NCBI RefSeq assembly: GCF_000021305.1
Contig: NC_011772.1
Span: forward strand, 3,882,001-3,946,000
From: Bacillus cereus G9842
GTDB lineage: Bacteria; Bacillota; Bacilli; Bacillales; Bacillaceae_G
Length of the DNA: 64,000 nucleotides
Direction of reading: 5' to 3'
The notes below the pieces were generated by a model. That model saw only the letters and a list, made by a program, of their open reading frames with translations. It was not told the origin of the DNA and did not search any database. Shown piece after piece: positions 48,111 to 57,998 of this stretch (position 1 is the stretch's first letter; every line of letters starts with the position of its first letter). A program made the position numbers and the translations under genes.

Positions 48111-48734
48111 TTATCCCACCATTCCCATTAAATATACTACAGTGAAAATAAACACCCAAACTACGTCAATAAAGTGCCAATAAATCGATGCAACATAAAA
48201 CTTTGGTGCATTGTATAAATTTAGACCTCTCTTCGCATTTCTAAAGATTAATGTTAAAATCCAACATAACCCAAACAATACGTGGAGTCCATGTGTACCA
48301 ACAAGAGCATAAAACGCAGAGCCAAACGCACTACTTCTCATAGTATGCTTAAATTCATGTGTATAATGATAAAACTCATATATCTCAAACCCTAAAAACC
48401 CTAAACCTAGCAATACAGTTACTAGTAACCAAAGTTGCATTTTCTTAAAGTTAAAGTTTTTCATGTGATACATCGCATATACACTCGTTAAGCTACTCGT
48501 TAATAAAAGCATCGTCATAATGAAAACGAGTGGCATTTGGAACATCTCTTGAGATGTTGGTCCACCATTTGTAGAATTCTTTAACGCTAAATATGTGCCA
48601 AATAAGGAAGCGAACAATACTGTTTCGCCTCCAAGAAATAACCAAAAACCGACAAACTTATTTTTCCCTTCAAGGGTTGCTTTTTCAGGCTCTGCTGGAA
48701 ATGTTTCATTCGTTAATTTTTCATCTACATGCAT
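48111..48734 (-). CDS. ctaE: Cytochrome caa3 oxidase subunit III
   Basis: The protein has 207 residues and five membrane helices. It has the subunit III signatures F-W-L-F-L-G-G-E, G-T-H-G-L-H-V-L-F-G and Y-W-H-F-I-D-V-V-W. It stabilises the catalytic core of the proton-pumping oxidase. Its ATG overlaps the ctaD stop by 1 bp. Confidence 0.95.
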   Translation of the reverse strand: MHVDEKLTNETFPAEPEKATLEGKNKFVGFWLFLGGETVLFASLFGTYLALKNSTNGGPTSQEMFQMPLVFIMTMLLLTSSLTSVYAMYHMKNFNFKKMQLWLLVTVLLGLGFLGFEIYEFYHYTHEFKHTMRSSAFGSAFYALVGTHGLHVLFGLCWILTLIFRNAKRGLNLYNAPKFYVASIYWHFIDVVWVFIFTVVYLMGMVG

Positions 48735-50596
48735 TATGCCTTGCCCCCCTTATCATCTAAATCTTCTTTATGAATATGATATCCATGATCATCGATTACT
48801 GAACGTAGGAACATTGCGCCAAATGTAATGATTAAACCAATAATTGCTACCAATAACCAGAACTTATCTTTTCCACCCTGCATATACATTGCACCAAATG
48901 CCGCTATAAATAATCCAAAAGAAATGACAAATGGTGAAAACGAAGGATTTGGCATATGAATATCACCAACTGGTTCCGCTGCTGTCATCTCTTTATTACC
49001 TTCACGTTTTTCAATCCAAAACGGATCTAATCCGCGAACAAATGGTAGTTGTTTAAAGTTATATTCTGGTGTCGGTGCTGGCATCGTCCATTCTAATGTA
49101 CGTGCATCCCACGGATCACGACCAGCTTTTTCTTTTGATACTGTCGTTTTAATTACATTGAATAGAAGAACAATCGTCCCAAGAGCCATAAACACCGCTC
49201 CGATAGAACTAATCATATTCCCCATTTCCAACCCTTGCCCTTCAAGATATGTGTAGTAACGGCGTGGCATACCAATCAAGCCAAGGAAATGCTGAATAAA
49301 GAACGTTAAATGGAAACCGATAAAGAATAGCCAAAACGTTATCTTTCCTAATGTTTCATTTAATACTTTATTAAACATCAGTGGCCAATAATAATGAGCT
49401 CCTGCAAGTAAACCAAATACAACACCGCCAACGATTACATAATGAAAATGTGCTACTACGAAATAATTATCATGAAATTGATAATCAGCTGGTGCAGATG
49501 CTAGCATAACCCCTGTAACTCCACCCATTACGAATGATGGAATGAAAGCTACTGCCCACATCATTGGTGTCGTAAAACGAATACTTCCGCCCCACATTGT
49601 AAAGAGCCAGTTGAATATTTTGATACCAGTCGGAACCGCAATCGCCATTGTTGCAACTGAGAAAATAGCATTAGCAACTGGACCAAGTCCAACAGTAAAC
49701 ATATGATGCGCCCATACCATAAATCCTAAAAATCCAATTAATACAGTCGCAAATACCATCGATGAATAACCAAACAATCGTTTTTTCGAAAATGTCGCGA
49801 AGATTTCTGAGAATATTCCGAAAGCTGGGAGTATAAGAATGTATACTTCTGGATGACCGAAAATCCAGAATAAATGCTCCCATATAATTGTATTCCCACC
49901 CAATGCTGGATTAAAGAAACTTGTTCCAAATAAACGATCTAACATTAAAAGTCCTAATCCTACAGTTAACGGTGGAAAAGCGAATAATATAAGCGAAGAT
50001 GTTACAAATGTCGTCCATGTAAACATCGGCATACGCATATACGTCATTCCTGGCGCACGCATATTAATAATGGTGACAAGGAAGTTAATCCCTCCAATTA
50101 ATGTACCAATACCTGAGATTTGCAAACCGAGTACATAGAAATCAACACCATGACCTTTAGAAGCTAAAGCTAAAGATGCATAAGATGTCCATCCTGCATC
50201 AGGTGCTCCACCTAAAAACCAACTTAAATTTAAAAATACTCCACCAAAGAAAAATAACCAAAATCCGAGTGAATTCAAAAACGGGAACGCTACATCACGT
50301 GCACCAATTTGAAGTGGTACAGCGGCGTTCATAAATGCAAACACGAGTGGCATAGCTGCGAGGAAAATCATTGTTGTACCGTGCATCGTCAATACTTGAT
50401 TATAAGCATCCCCAACAAGAAAAGCGTTGTTAGGAATCGCTAATTGAAGGCGAATAAATAGAGCTTCTATTCCGCCTATTACAAAAAACAATCCACCTGC
50501 AATTAAATAGAGAATGGCAATCTTTTTATGGTCTACTGTCGTTAAATAATCCCATATGACAGCACCCATCCCCTGTTTTTTTGCTACAGAACTCAC
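48734..50596 (-). CDS. ctaD: Cytochrome caa3 oxidase subunit I
   Basis: The protein has 620 residues and at least twelve transmembrane helices. It is the catalytic subunit with heme A, heme a3 and CuB. The heme-copper signature W-E-H-L-F-W-I-F-G-H-P-E-V-Y, the double His in W-A-H-H-M-F and the heme-ligand pair H-F-H-Y are present. It starts at GTG 50596 with GGGAGG upstream. It reduces oxygen to water while pumping protons. Confidence 0.97.
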   Translation of the reverse strand: MSSVAKKQGMGAVIWDYLTTVDHKKIAILYLIAGGLFFVIGGIEALFIRLQLAIPNNAFLVGDAYNQVLTMHGTTMIFLAAMPLVFAFMNAAVPLQIGARDVAFPFLNSLGFWLFFFGGVFLNLSWFLGGAPDAGWTSYASLALASKGHGVDFYVLGLQISGIGTLIGGINFLVTIINMRAPGMTYMRMPMFTWTTFVTSSLILFAFPPLTVGLGLLMLDRLFGTSFFNPALGGNTIIWEHLFWIFGHPEVYILILPAFGIFSEIFATFSKKRLFGYSSMVFATVLIGFLGFMVWAHHMFTVGLGPVANAIFSVATMAIAVPTGIKIFNWLFTMWGGSIRFTTPMMWAVAFIPSFVMGGVTGVMLASAPADYQFHDNYFVVAHFHYVIVGGVVFGLLAGAHYYWPLMFNKVLNETLGKITFWLFFIGFHLTFFIQHFLGLIGMPRRYYTYLEGQGLEMGNMISSIGAVFMALGTIVLLFNVIKTTVSKEKAGRDPWDARTLEWTMPAPTPEYNFKQLPFVRGLDPFWIEKREGNKEMTAAEPVGDIHMPNPSFSPFVISFGLFIAAFGAMYMQGGKDKFWLLVAIIGLIITFGAMFLRSVIDDHGYHIHKEDLDDKGGKA

Positions 50597-50629
50597 GTTT
50601 TCAACCTCCCCTTCGCGAATAATCCCTCT

Positions 50630-51679
50630 TTACTTTTCAACTTTTAACGTTTGTAAGTATGCATTTAATGCATCAATTTGATCATCCGTTAAGTTGCCAT
50701 ATTTGCCAGTCATTTTGTTTCCTGGCTTCATATTTTCAGGATCTTTCAGCCATTTTTTTAAGTTTTCTTCATTGTTTTCGGCAATACCGGCAACCATATC
50801 GCGATCCGCAAAGTTTGCTAAGTTTGGTGCGATACGAGCGGAAGGTGGTCTACTATCATTAGATCCAACTGCGTGACAACCAATACAGCTTTTATTAAAT
50901 ATTTCTTGGCCCTCTTGCGCCTTTGTTGAAGCTACTTCTTTCTTCCCATCAATCTTCTTCATATCAGCAAGCCAATTTTTGTACTCGCTTTCATCTAAAG
51001 CTTTCACTTTAAATTGCATTAAAGAATGTGATGGGCCGCAAAATTCTGTACAAAAACCATTATAAGTGCCCGATTTATCTGCCTTTAACCACATTTTGTT
51101 CACATTGTCTGTATTTGTATCCATTTTCCCAGCTAAAGATGGAACCCAAAATGAGTGTTTAATATCGGCACCCTTCAAATTTAAATACACTTTCTTACCT
51201 GTGGGGATGACTAAATCTTGCGAAGTTACTATCTTTTCTGATTTATAAGAAAATTCCCACCAATAAAGATTCGCTGTTACATCAACAACGATAGTATCTT
51301 TATCAATATTCTTTTTCTCCATCGCACTTACATCAGCAAGTTTGAATGTATATGTAACCGTTGGAACAGCTAAGATTAGTAAAAGAATAATCGGAATAAC
51401 TGTCCATATAATTTCTAGCTTGTGATTTCCTTCAACTTGCTCTGGAATATAATCTTCCTGACCTTTCTTTTGTCGGAAACGCACAATTACATACAAGAAA
51501 ATAATAGTAACTACTAGTACTACTCCTACCATGATTGCACTCGCCAGTAGAAGTAAATCATATTGCATTTTTGCTACTTCTCCTTGCGGAATTAAAGTAG
51601 ATTGAAAGGCTTTACCGCATCCCCCTAACAGTAAAGCCAGCAGTGAAACGAACGAAAGCAGTCGCCACTGTTTCTTCAT
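50630..51679 (-). CDS. ctaC: Cytochrome caa3 oxidase subunit II with cytochrome c domain
   Basis: The lipoprotein has 349 residues from the ATG at 51679. The signal peptide ends in L-L-L-G-G-C, two membrane helices follow (about 40-62 and 85-105), then the CuA cupredoxin domain with C-T-E-F-C-G-P-S-H. A C-terminal cytochrome c domain has C-I-G-C-H and a distal Met. This fused heme makes it caa3 type rather than aa3. It accepts electrons from cytochrome c and starts the operon after ctaB. Confidence 0.96.
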   Translation of the reverse strand: MKKQWRLLSFVSLLALLLGGCGKAFQSTLIPQGEVAKMQYDLLLLASAIMVGVVLVVTIIFLYVIVRFRQKKGQEDYIPEQVEGNHKLEIIWTVIPIILLLILAVPTVTYTFKLADVSAMEKKNIDKDTIVVDVTANLYWWEFSYKSEKIVTSQDLVIPTGKKVYLNLKGADIKHSFWVPSLAGKMDTNTDNVNKMWLKADKSGTYNGFCTEFCGPSHSLMQFKVKALDESEYKNWLADMKKIDGKKEVASTKAQEGQEIFNKSCIGCHAVGSNDSRPPSARIAPNLANFADRDMVAGIAENNEENLKKWLKDPENMKPGNKMTGKYGNLTDDQIDALNAYLQTLKVEK

Positions 51680-51772
51680 ACAAACAACCCCCACTTTCCT
51701 TGTGAATTAGATTGTACTTTATAGTTAAGTAAAGTAAATCTCAACGTAAAGAAATCCAATTATGTCGTTGTC

Positions 51773-52696
51773 TTAGAAGAATGTAACTACAATCATTGAT
51801 ACAAATAAGATTGTTAAATAATTTAGGGAATAAACAAACATTTGCACGGACCATTTTATGTCATCTTTCTTACGGAATCCATAAAATCCTAAAACGATCC
51901 ATCCGATGTTAAGCAGTGTTGCAATTACCATAAATGTTATCCCTAGTCCACTCATATAAAATGGTAGTGGTAATAAACATACTGTCCAAATCATAATTTG
52001 GCGTTTCGTAATTTCAAATCCATGAACTACAGGAAGCATTGGAATTCCTGCATTTCGATATTCATCAACACGTTTCATCGCTAATGCAAGGAAATGTGGG
52101 ATTTGCCAAATAAACATAATTAAAAATAACATCCAAGCAATTGGATGACCTAAAGATGGATCGATTGCTGCCCATCCAATTAAAGGTGGAACTGCACCAG
52201 ATATACTACCTACAACAGTATTTAGTGTATACTTTCTCTTTGTCCATAAACTATATAGAACAACATATGTGAAAGCACCAATAAATCCCATTAAGACTGC
52301 CATTGGTGTTGTTAATAATAAAAATACAAAACCAAGAAGTAATATGACTAGTCCAAATGTAAGTGCAAATCCTGGTTTATACTTTCCAGTAACCGTTGGA
52401 CGGGTCTTTGTTCTTTCCATTAATGGATCGATGTCTCGATCAATGTAGTTGTTTAAACAACATACCCCTGCCATAACTAATCCAGAACCAACGATTGTAA
52501 AGAATAACTTATCCAGATTGTCCATTACACTTAATCCATTAAAGTGTAATGCCAACCAAAATCCTGTAAATACAGTAAGTGTATTTGAGTTTACAATCCC
52601 CATTTTAACGAGTGCTTTTAAATCTTGTATCCGAGTTGTTTCCGGTACACTTGTAACAGCGGACTCATCATGCAGCTCACTTGTTGCATGGTTCAT
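51773..52696 (-). CDS. ctaB: Protoheme IX farnesyltransferase (heme O synthase)
   Basis: This UbiA-family membrane enzyme of 307 residues adds farnesyl to heme B to make heme O. The prenyl-diphosphate-binding N-N-Y-I-D-R-D-I-D and a second Asp-rich [10 protein letters not shown] motif are visible among about nine helices. The ATG at 52696 has GGGGG 8 nt upstream. It is upstream of ctaC and divergent from ctaA. Confidence 0.95.
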   Translation of the reverse strand: MNHATSELHDESAVTSVPETTRIQDLKALVKMGIVNSNTLTVFTGFWLALHFNGLSVMDNLDKLFFTIVGSGLVMAGVCCLNNYIDRDIDPLMERTKTRPTVTGKYKPGFALTFGLVILLLGFVFLLLTTPMAVLMGFIGAFTYVVLYSLWTKRKYTLNTVVGSISGAVPPLIGWAAIDPSLGHPIAWMLFLIMFIWQIPHFLALAMKRVDEYRNAGIPMLPVVHGFEITKRQIMIWTVCLLPLPFYMSGLGITFMVIATLLNIGWIVLGFYGFRKKDDIKWSVQMFVYSLNYLTILFVSMIVVTFF

Positions 52697-52699
52697 CAC

Positions 52700-53193
52700 T
52701 CTAACCCCCTCTTAAAACTTTCATCTTTCTTTTTGCGCCTATTTCAAATGAAATAATTCGCTTCTATATAGCAATATTATTACAGTAGAAACATTGTTAA
52801 CCCATTCTACTACTAATCTACGCCCATACTCCAATATATTAAATCATATTTCCCGAACATTTTGTGAAGAAAACATGAACTTTTTGTGTCGAATATAAAA
52901 AACTTCATTCTGACTTGTCCTTATCATAACATGATGTTACCTTCTATAATAAACTATTTTATCCTATTTAACACGTATTCTCCCCATTTCTTTTCAAAAC
53001 AGCCTATTTTTCACCTAAATTTTTCCTTAGGAACCCTGTTTTTACACCTATTTTCTCCCCCTTTCCTTTCCCCTCCATTTCTTTGCTATTTTATTATTTT
53101 TTATATATCATAGGAACTAGCGCGTTTTATTCTATACATAATGGAATGAAAATATTTCGCAATAACTTCATAGCAGAAAGATGGTGAAAGAGA
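52700..53193. promoter_or_regulatory. Divergent ctaB-ctaA regulatory region
   Basis: About 490 bp of AT-rich, non-coding DNA lies between divergent heme A genes. TTTGTGAA (52861-52868) and TTTTTGTG (52881-52888) resemble binding sites reported for ResD, the aerobic/anaerobic respiration regulator that activates ctaA in B. subtilis. The match is short and unproven. Confidence 0.35.
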
Positions 53194-54129
53194 TTGCAAC
53201 GCTTTATTAAATGGTTAGCAGTCATTACAAGCCTTGATTTATTAATAGTTTTATTAGGAGGCGCTTTAGTTACAAAAACAGGTTCTGGTCAAGGTTGTGG
53301 TAAATCATGGCCACTTTGTAACGGTGAATTTGTTCCATCTAATTTATCAATGGAAACTATTATTGAACTTAGCCACCGATTAACATCAGGATCAGCTGGA
53401 ATTCTTGTCACTCTCCTTTGTATTTTGTCCTGGAAATATTATAAACATGTGCGTGAAACAAAAACGTTAGCAATTTTATCCTTCGTATTTTTAGTTGCAC
53501 AAGCATTAATGGGAGCAGCAGCAGTTGTTTGGGGACAAATGCCAGCTGTACTTGCTATCCATTTCGGTATTTCCTTAATTTCATTTGCTTCTGTCATTTT
53601 ATTAACGTGTCTTATCTTTGAAATTGACCAAAAATTTGATGCACGTTCTCTTATTATGGACAAAAAAATGAAATTTCATATTTATGGTGTAACAATTTAC
53701 AGTTATATCGTCGTCTACACAGGTGCTTTAGTACGTCACGAACGAGCTAGCTTAGCCTGTCCAGACTTTCCTTTATGTAGCAAAAACAGACCTATGCCAA
53801 CTCAACTACATGAATGGGTTCAAATGGGCCATAGAGTTGCAGCGATGTTAATTTTCGCTTGGATACTATACGCGATGATTCTCGCTATTCGCCATTACAA
53901 GCAGCAACCTGTAGTATATTGGGGATGGATCATTTCATTTATCCTTGTTACACTTCAAGCTGTAGTAGGAGTTTTAGTTGTATTTACAAACGCTAGTTTA
54001 GCGATGGCATTGTTACATTCTCTATTCATTTCTTGCTTGTTTGCCGTACTATGCTATTTAGTTATGTTAGGAACAAGAATTAAAGTGAATGCAAAAGAAG
54101 CCGGATCAACTTCTAAACAAACAAAATAA
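53194..54129 (+). CDS. ctaA: Heme A synthase
   Basis: The protein has 311 residues and eight membrane helices in two pseudo-repeats. It oxidises the heme O methyl group to the formyl of heme A. Paired cysteines G-C-G-K-S-W-P-L-C and C-P-D-F-P-L-C lie in extracellular loops, and His ligands are in E-L-S-H-R and Q-M-G-H-R. The start is a TTG at 53194 following AGATGGTG. It is divergent from ctaB and ends in its own terminator. Confidence 0.95.
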   Translation: MQRFIKWLAVITSLDLLIVLLGGALVTKTGSGQGCGKSWPLCNGEFVPSNLSMETIIELSHRLTSGSAGILVTLLCILSWKYYKHVRETKTLAILSFVFLVAQALMGAAAVVWGQMPAVLAIHFGISLISFASVILLTCLIFEIDQKFDARSLIMDKKMKFHIYGVTIYSYIVVYTGALVRHERASLACPDFPLCSKNRPMPTQLHEWVQMGHRVAAMLIFAWILYAMILAIRHYKQQPVVYWGWIISFILVTLQAVVGVLVVFTNASLAMALLHSLFISCLFAVLCYLVMLGTRIKVNAKEAGSTSKQTK

Positions 54130-54138
54130 TTTAAAACT

Positions 54139-54172
54139 AAAATCCCTTGCCAATTAGGCAAGGGATTTTTTG
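54139..54172 (+). terminator. Terminator of ctaA
   Basis: AAATCCCTTGCC pairs with GGCAAGGGATTT around loop AATTA, with a T-run after. Confidence 0.93.
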
Positions 54173-54176
54173 CAAT

Positions 54177-54213
54177 AAAGAAAAGAGCTGTATTTACACA
54201 GCTCTTTTCTTTA
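54177..54213 (-). terminator. Terminator of pyc
   Basis: The stem AAGAAAAGAGCTGT pairs with ACAGCTCTTTTCTT just after the pyc stop codon on the minus strand. Confidence 0.9.
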
Positions 54214-54215
54214 TT

Positions 54216-57200
54216 TTAGTGATCTAATTCAATAAGTAAATCACCCGTTTGAATTGCATCACCATCGTTAACATATACTTTTTTCACTTTACCATTAAAC
54301 GGCGCTTGAACTGTCGTTTCCATTTTCATTGCCTCTGTAATTGCCATAGAATCGCCTTTTTTCACTTCATCGCCTTCTTTTACAACTACTTTAATTACCG
54401 TTCCTGGCATTGTTGCACTAATGTGATTTGGATTTTCACGGTTTCCTTTCACACGTTGTGCAACTGTTGCTTTCACATTCTCGTCTTTCACGACAATTTC
54501 ACGTGGTTGACCATTAAATTCCAAGTAAAGGACACGATTTCCATCCGGCTGTGGTTCTCCAATTGATACAAGTTTAACCATCAATGTCTTACCTTGTTCA
54601 ATCTCCACATCAATTTCTTCACCTAGTCTCATACCATAGAAGAACGTCGGTGTATCAAGTACAGATACATTTCCATAAAGCTCAGCAACTTTTTCATAGT
54701 CCATAAATACTTTTGGATATAATGCATATGCAACTACATCAAAAATTGTTACTTCGCGTCCAAGTTTATGGAATAATTCTTCTTTTAACGCGTCGAAATC
54801 TACTGGCTCTAGTAGTTCACCTGGTCTTACTGTTAACGGCTCTTTCCCTTTTAAAATAATCTTTTGCAATTCTTTCGGGAAACCACCGTACGGTTGACCT
54901 AAATCACCAGAGAACATTTCAACAACAGATCCCGGGAAGTCCAACGCATGTCCACGCTCTAAAACATCTTGTTCTGTCAGGTGGTTTTGAACCATAAATA
55001 ATGCCATATCGCCAACAACTTTTGATGACGGTGTTACTTTTACAATATCTCCAAACATGTCATTCACACGACGGTACATTACTTTCACTTCATCAAAGCG
55101 ATCTCCTAAACCAACCGCCTTCGCTTGTTGTTGAAGATTACTATACTGTCCACCTGGCATTTCATGCATATATACCTCTGTGTGAGGTGCATTCATACCA
55201 CTTTCAAACGGTGCATAGTATTTGCGTACATCTTCCCAATAATGAGATAGCTTTTCTAAAGAATCGATATTAACATCTGGTTGTCTTTCATTTCCACCTA
55301 GTGCATAGAATAATGTGTTCGCACTCGGTTGTGACGTTTGACCAGCCATAGAACTCACTGCTACATCGACAATATCAACACCTGCTTCAATTGCCTTCGT
55401 ATACGTTAATATACCATTTCCACTCGTATCGTGCGTATGCAGGTGAATCGGAATCGATACCGTCTCTTTTAATGCTGAAACTAAATCATATGCTGCGTTT
55501 GGTTTTAGTAAGCCAGCCATATCTTTAATACCTAAAATGTGAGCTCCCGATGCTTCCAACTCTTTTGCTAAGTTTTTATAATAATTCAAATCATATTTAC
55601 TACGTAATGGATCATGAATATCTCCTGTGTAGCACATTGTTGCTTCTGCAATTTTACCAGTATCTCGTACAGCATCAATTGCAACTCTCATGCCTTCTAC
55701 CCAGTTTAAACTATCAAAAATACGGAATACATCAATGCCAGCTTGAGCAGAACATTCTACAAATTTTTGGATTAAATTATCTGGATAGTTTTTGTATCCA
55801 ACTGCGTTTGAAGAACGAAGTAACATTTGGAATAACACGTTCGGCATTTTTTCACGAAGATCTAGTAATCGTTCCCATGGATCTTCTTTTAAGAAACGAT
55901 ACGCAACATCAAACGTTGCACCGCCCCACATTTCCGCTGAGAATAGGTTCGGTAACATTCTCGCTGTTGGCTCTGCAATTTGATGTAAATCTTTTGTACG
56001 AATACGAGTTGCAAGTAATGACTGATGTGCATCACGGAATGTTGTATCCGTCAAAAGTACACGTTTTTGATCCTGTACCCACTTTACTAATCCGTCCGCT
56101 CCACGCTCATCCAAAATTTGTTTCGTGCCATTTTGGATTGGCTCTGAGTGTAATACATTCGGTATACGAGCATCTGGAAAAATTGGTTTCTCTTTTTTCC
56201 CTACTCCTGGGAAGCCATTTACTGTTACTGAACCAATATAATTTAACATTTTCGTTCCGCGGTCTTTACGTTTCGGGAACAAGAATAGTTCAGGTGACAC
56301 ATCAATAAACGAAGTATCATATTCTCCTGATAAAAAGTTTTTATGTTTTACTACATTCTCTAGGAATGGAATATTTGTTTTAATACCACGAATACGGAAT
56401 TCTTTTAAGTTACGTTCCATTTTTGCAGCTGCTTGCTCAAAAGTAAGTGCCCAAGTTGTAACTTTTACAAGTAAAGAATCGTAGTACGGTGTAATAACTG
56501 CACCTTGGAAGCTATTTCCTGTATCAAGACGCACACCAAAACCACCGCCTGATCGATACGCCATAATTTTTCCTGTATCCGGCATAAAATTATTTAGCGG
56601 ATCTTCAGTTGTTACACGAGATTGAATTGCAAATCCATGCACAACTACTTCCTCTTGCTTCGGCACACCTACCATTTTGCTATGTAATGAATGTCCATCA
56701 GCTATTAAAATTTGTGATTGAACGATATCTACTCCTGTAATCATTTCTGTAATCGTATGTTCTACTTGAACACGTGGATTTACTTCAATGAAGTAAAACT
56801 CATCATCTTTTACAAGGAATTCTACTGTTCCTGCATTTAAATAGTTTACATTTTTCGTTAACTTCACAGCAGCATCACAAATACGCTGACGCAGATCATC
56901 TGAAAGTGATACACTCGGTGCTATTTCTACAACTTTTTGATGACGACGTTGTACAGAACAGTCACGCTCGTATAAATGAACAACATTGCCTTCTTCATCT
57001 GCTAAAATTTGTACTTCTATATGTTTAGGTTTTTCAACGAATTTTTCGACGTAAACTTCATCATTACCAAAGGCTGCTTTCGCTTCTGATTTCGCTCGAT
57101 TATATGATTCTCCTAATTCCTCACTAGTACGCACAATACGCATACCACGACCGCCACCACCAAGGGACGCTTTAATAATAATCGGGTAATCATACTTTTC

Positions 57201-57662
57201 AGCAAATTTTTCGACTTCTTCTAATGAATCTACTGGACCATCACTACCAGGTATAACTGGAATTTGTGCTAGCTGCGCTTGTGTTCTTGCTTTCACTTTA
57301 TCTCCAAACATATCTAAATGCTTACTTTTCGGACCGATAAAGATAATTCCTTCTTCTTCGCAACGTTTCGCGAATTGAATATTTTCTGACAAGAAACCAT
57401 ATCCAGGGTGGATTGCATCTACATGATTACTTTTTGCAATCTCAATAATGCCTTCAATATCTAGATAAGCATCAATTGGTTTTTTTCCTTCCCCAACTAA
57501 ATAGGACTCATCGGCTTTATAGCGATGATAAGAACCACTATCCTCTTTAGAATAGATTGCAACTGTTTTTAATCCTAGTTCCGAACAAGCTCGAAACACA
57601 CGAATTGCAATCTCTCCACGGTTAGCTACCAATACTTTTTGAATACGTTGCAGCTTTGTCAT
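54216..57662 (-). CDS. pyc: Pyruvate carboxylase
   Basis: This single-chain biotin enzyme of 1,148 residues makes oxaloacetate from pyruvate, bicarbonate and ATP. In order it has a biotin carboxylase domain (1-450, G-G-G-G-R-G-M and E-V-N-P-R-V-Q-V-E-H), a carboxyltransferase TIM barrel (about 530-810, T-F-R-D-A-H-Q-S-L-L), the tetramerisation domain and a C-terminal biotinyl domain with A-M-K-M-E. It replenishes the TCA cycle. It is monocistronic between ctaA and ftsW. Confidence 0.97.
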   Translation of the reverse strand: MTKLQRIQKVLVANRGEIAIRVFRACSELGLKTVAIYSKEDSGSYHRYKADESYLVGEGKKPIDAYLDIEGIIEIAKSNHVDAIHPGYGFLSENIQFAKRCEEEGIIFIGPKSKHLDMFGDKVKARTQAQLAQIPVIPGSDGPVDSLEEVEKFAEKYDYPIIIKASLGGGGRGMRIVRTSEELGESYNRAKSEAKAAFGNDEVYVEKFVEKPKHIEVQILADEEGNVVHLYERDCSVQRRHQKVVEIAPSVSLSDDLRQRICDAAVKLTKNVNYLNAGTVEFLVKDDEFYFIEVNPRVQVEHTITEMITGVDIVQSQILIADGHSLHSKMVGVPKQEEVVVHGFAIQSRVTTEDPLNNFMPDTGKIMAYRSGGGFGVRLDTGNSFQGAVITPYYDSLLVKVTTWALTFEQAAAKMERNLKEFRIRGIKTNIPFLENVVKHKNFLSGEYDTSFIDVSPELFLFPKRKDRGTKMLNYIGSVTVNGFPGVGKKEKPIFPDARIPNVLHSEPIQNGTKQILDERGADGLVKWVQDQKRVLLTDTTFRDAHQSLLATRIRTKDLHQIAEPTARMLPNLFSAEMWGGATFDVAYRFLKEDPWERLLDLREKMPNVLFQMLLRSSNAVGYKNYPDNLIQKFVECSAQAGIDVFRIFDSLNWVEGMRVAIDAVRDTGKIAEATMCYTGDIHDPLRSKYDLNYYKNLAKELEASGAHILGIKDMAGLLKPNAAYDLVSALKETVSIPIHLHTHDTSGNGILTYTKAIEAGVDIVDVAVSSMAGQTSQPSANTLFYALGGNERQPDVNIDSLEKLSHYWEDVRKYYAPFESGMNAPHTEVYMHEMPGGQYSNLQQQAKAVGLGDRFDEVKVMYRRVNDMFGDIVKVTPSSKVVGDMALFMVQNHLTEQDVLERGHALDFPGSVVEMFSGDLGQPYGGFPKELQKIILKGKEPLTVRPGELLEPVDFDALKEELFHKLGREVTIFDVVAYALYPKVFMDYEKVAELYGNVSVLDTPTFFYGMRLGEEIDVEIEQGKTLMVKLVSIGEPQPDGNRVLYLEFNGQPREIVVKDENVKATVAQRVKGNRENPNHISATMPGTVIKVVVKEGDEVKKGDSMAITEAMKMETTVQAPFNGKVKKVYVNDGDAIQTGDLLIELDH

Positions 57663-57960
57663 GATTTTCCCCCTCTACTTTCCTACCACTCTAGAGATAA
57701 AATATATACACACCTTAAAAAGCGTGAAGTTCTTCACTTTCCACATTATATTATACTTAGAAAGCTTCACTTTATTTTTATCCATCATACCTTATTTTTT
57801 AACAAATGATAAGTTTTCTGTGCAATTTGTTTCACAAAAATAGTATAGCATACCTCTTCCTTTTCTAACAACTTAATTGTATATCACATTAAACTTAATG
57901 TGTTATATCTTTTAACTGAAATATATATTAATACATCACATTTAAAACTACTTAAAAATA
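57663..57960. promoter_or_regulatory. pyc upstream region with inverted-repeat elements
   Basis: GTGAAG-TT-CTTCAC (57724-57737) forms a short palindrome followed on the minus strand by T5 (57717-57721). A further CTTCAC half-site is at 57765-57770, and overlapping TATAAT-like -10 elements lie at 57745-57755. No gene is seen. Confidence 0.45.
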
Positions 57961-57998
57961 AAAAACACATTATGCTCTAAAGCACAATGTGTTTTTTA
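57961..57998 (-). terminator. Terminator of ftsW
   Basis: AAAAACACATTATGCT pairs with AGCACAATGTGTTTTT (two mismatches), overlapping the ftsW stop. Confidence 0.85.

Noticed and set aside
52886..53113. Plus-strand ORF of 75 codons between ctaB and ctaA
   Set aside because: Phe/Pro/Ser/Leu-rich translation of an AT-rich regulatory region, without a ribosome site or family resemblance.
55550..56308. Long plus-strand open frame of 252 codons within pyc
   Set aside because: It is antisense to the carboxyltransferase domain of pyruvate carboxylase, rich in Leu/His/Tyr/Cys as expected for a shadow frame, with no ribosome site.
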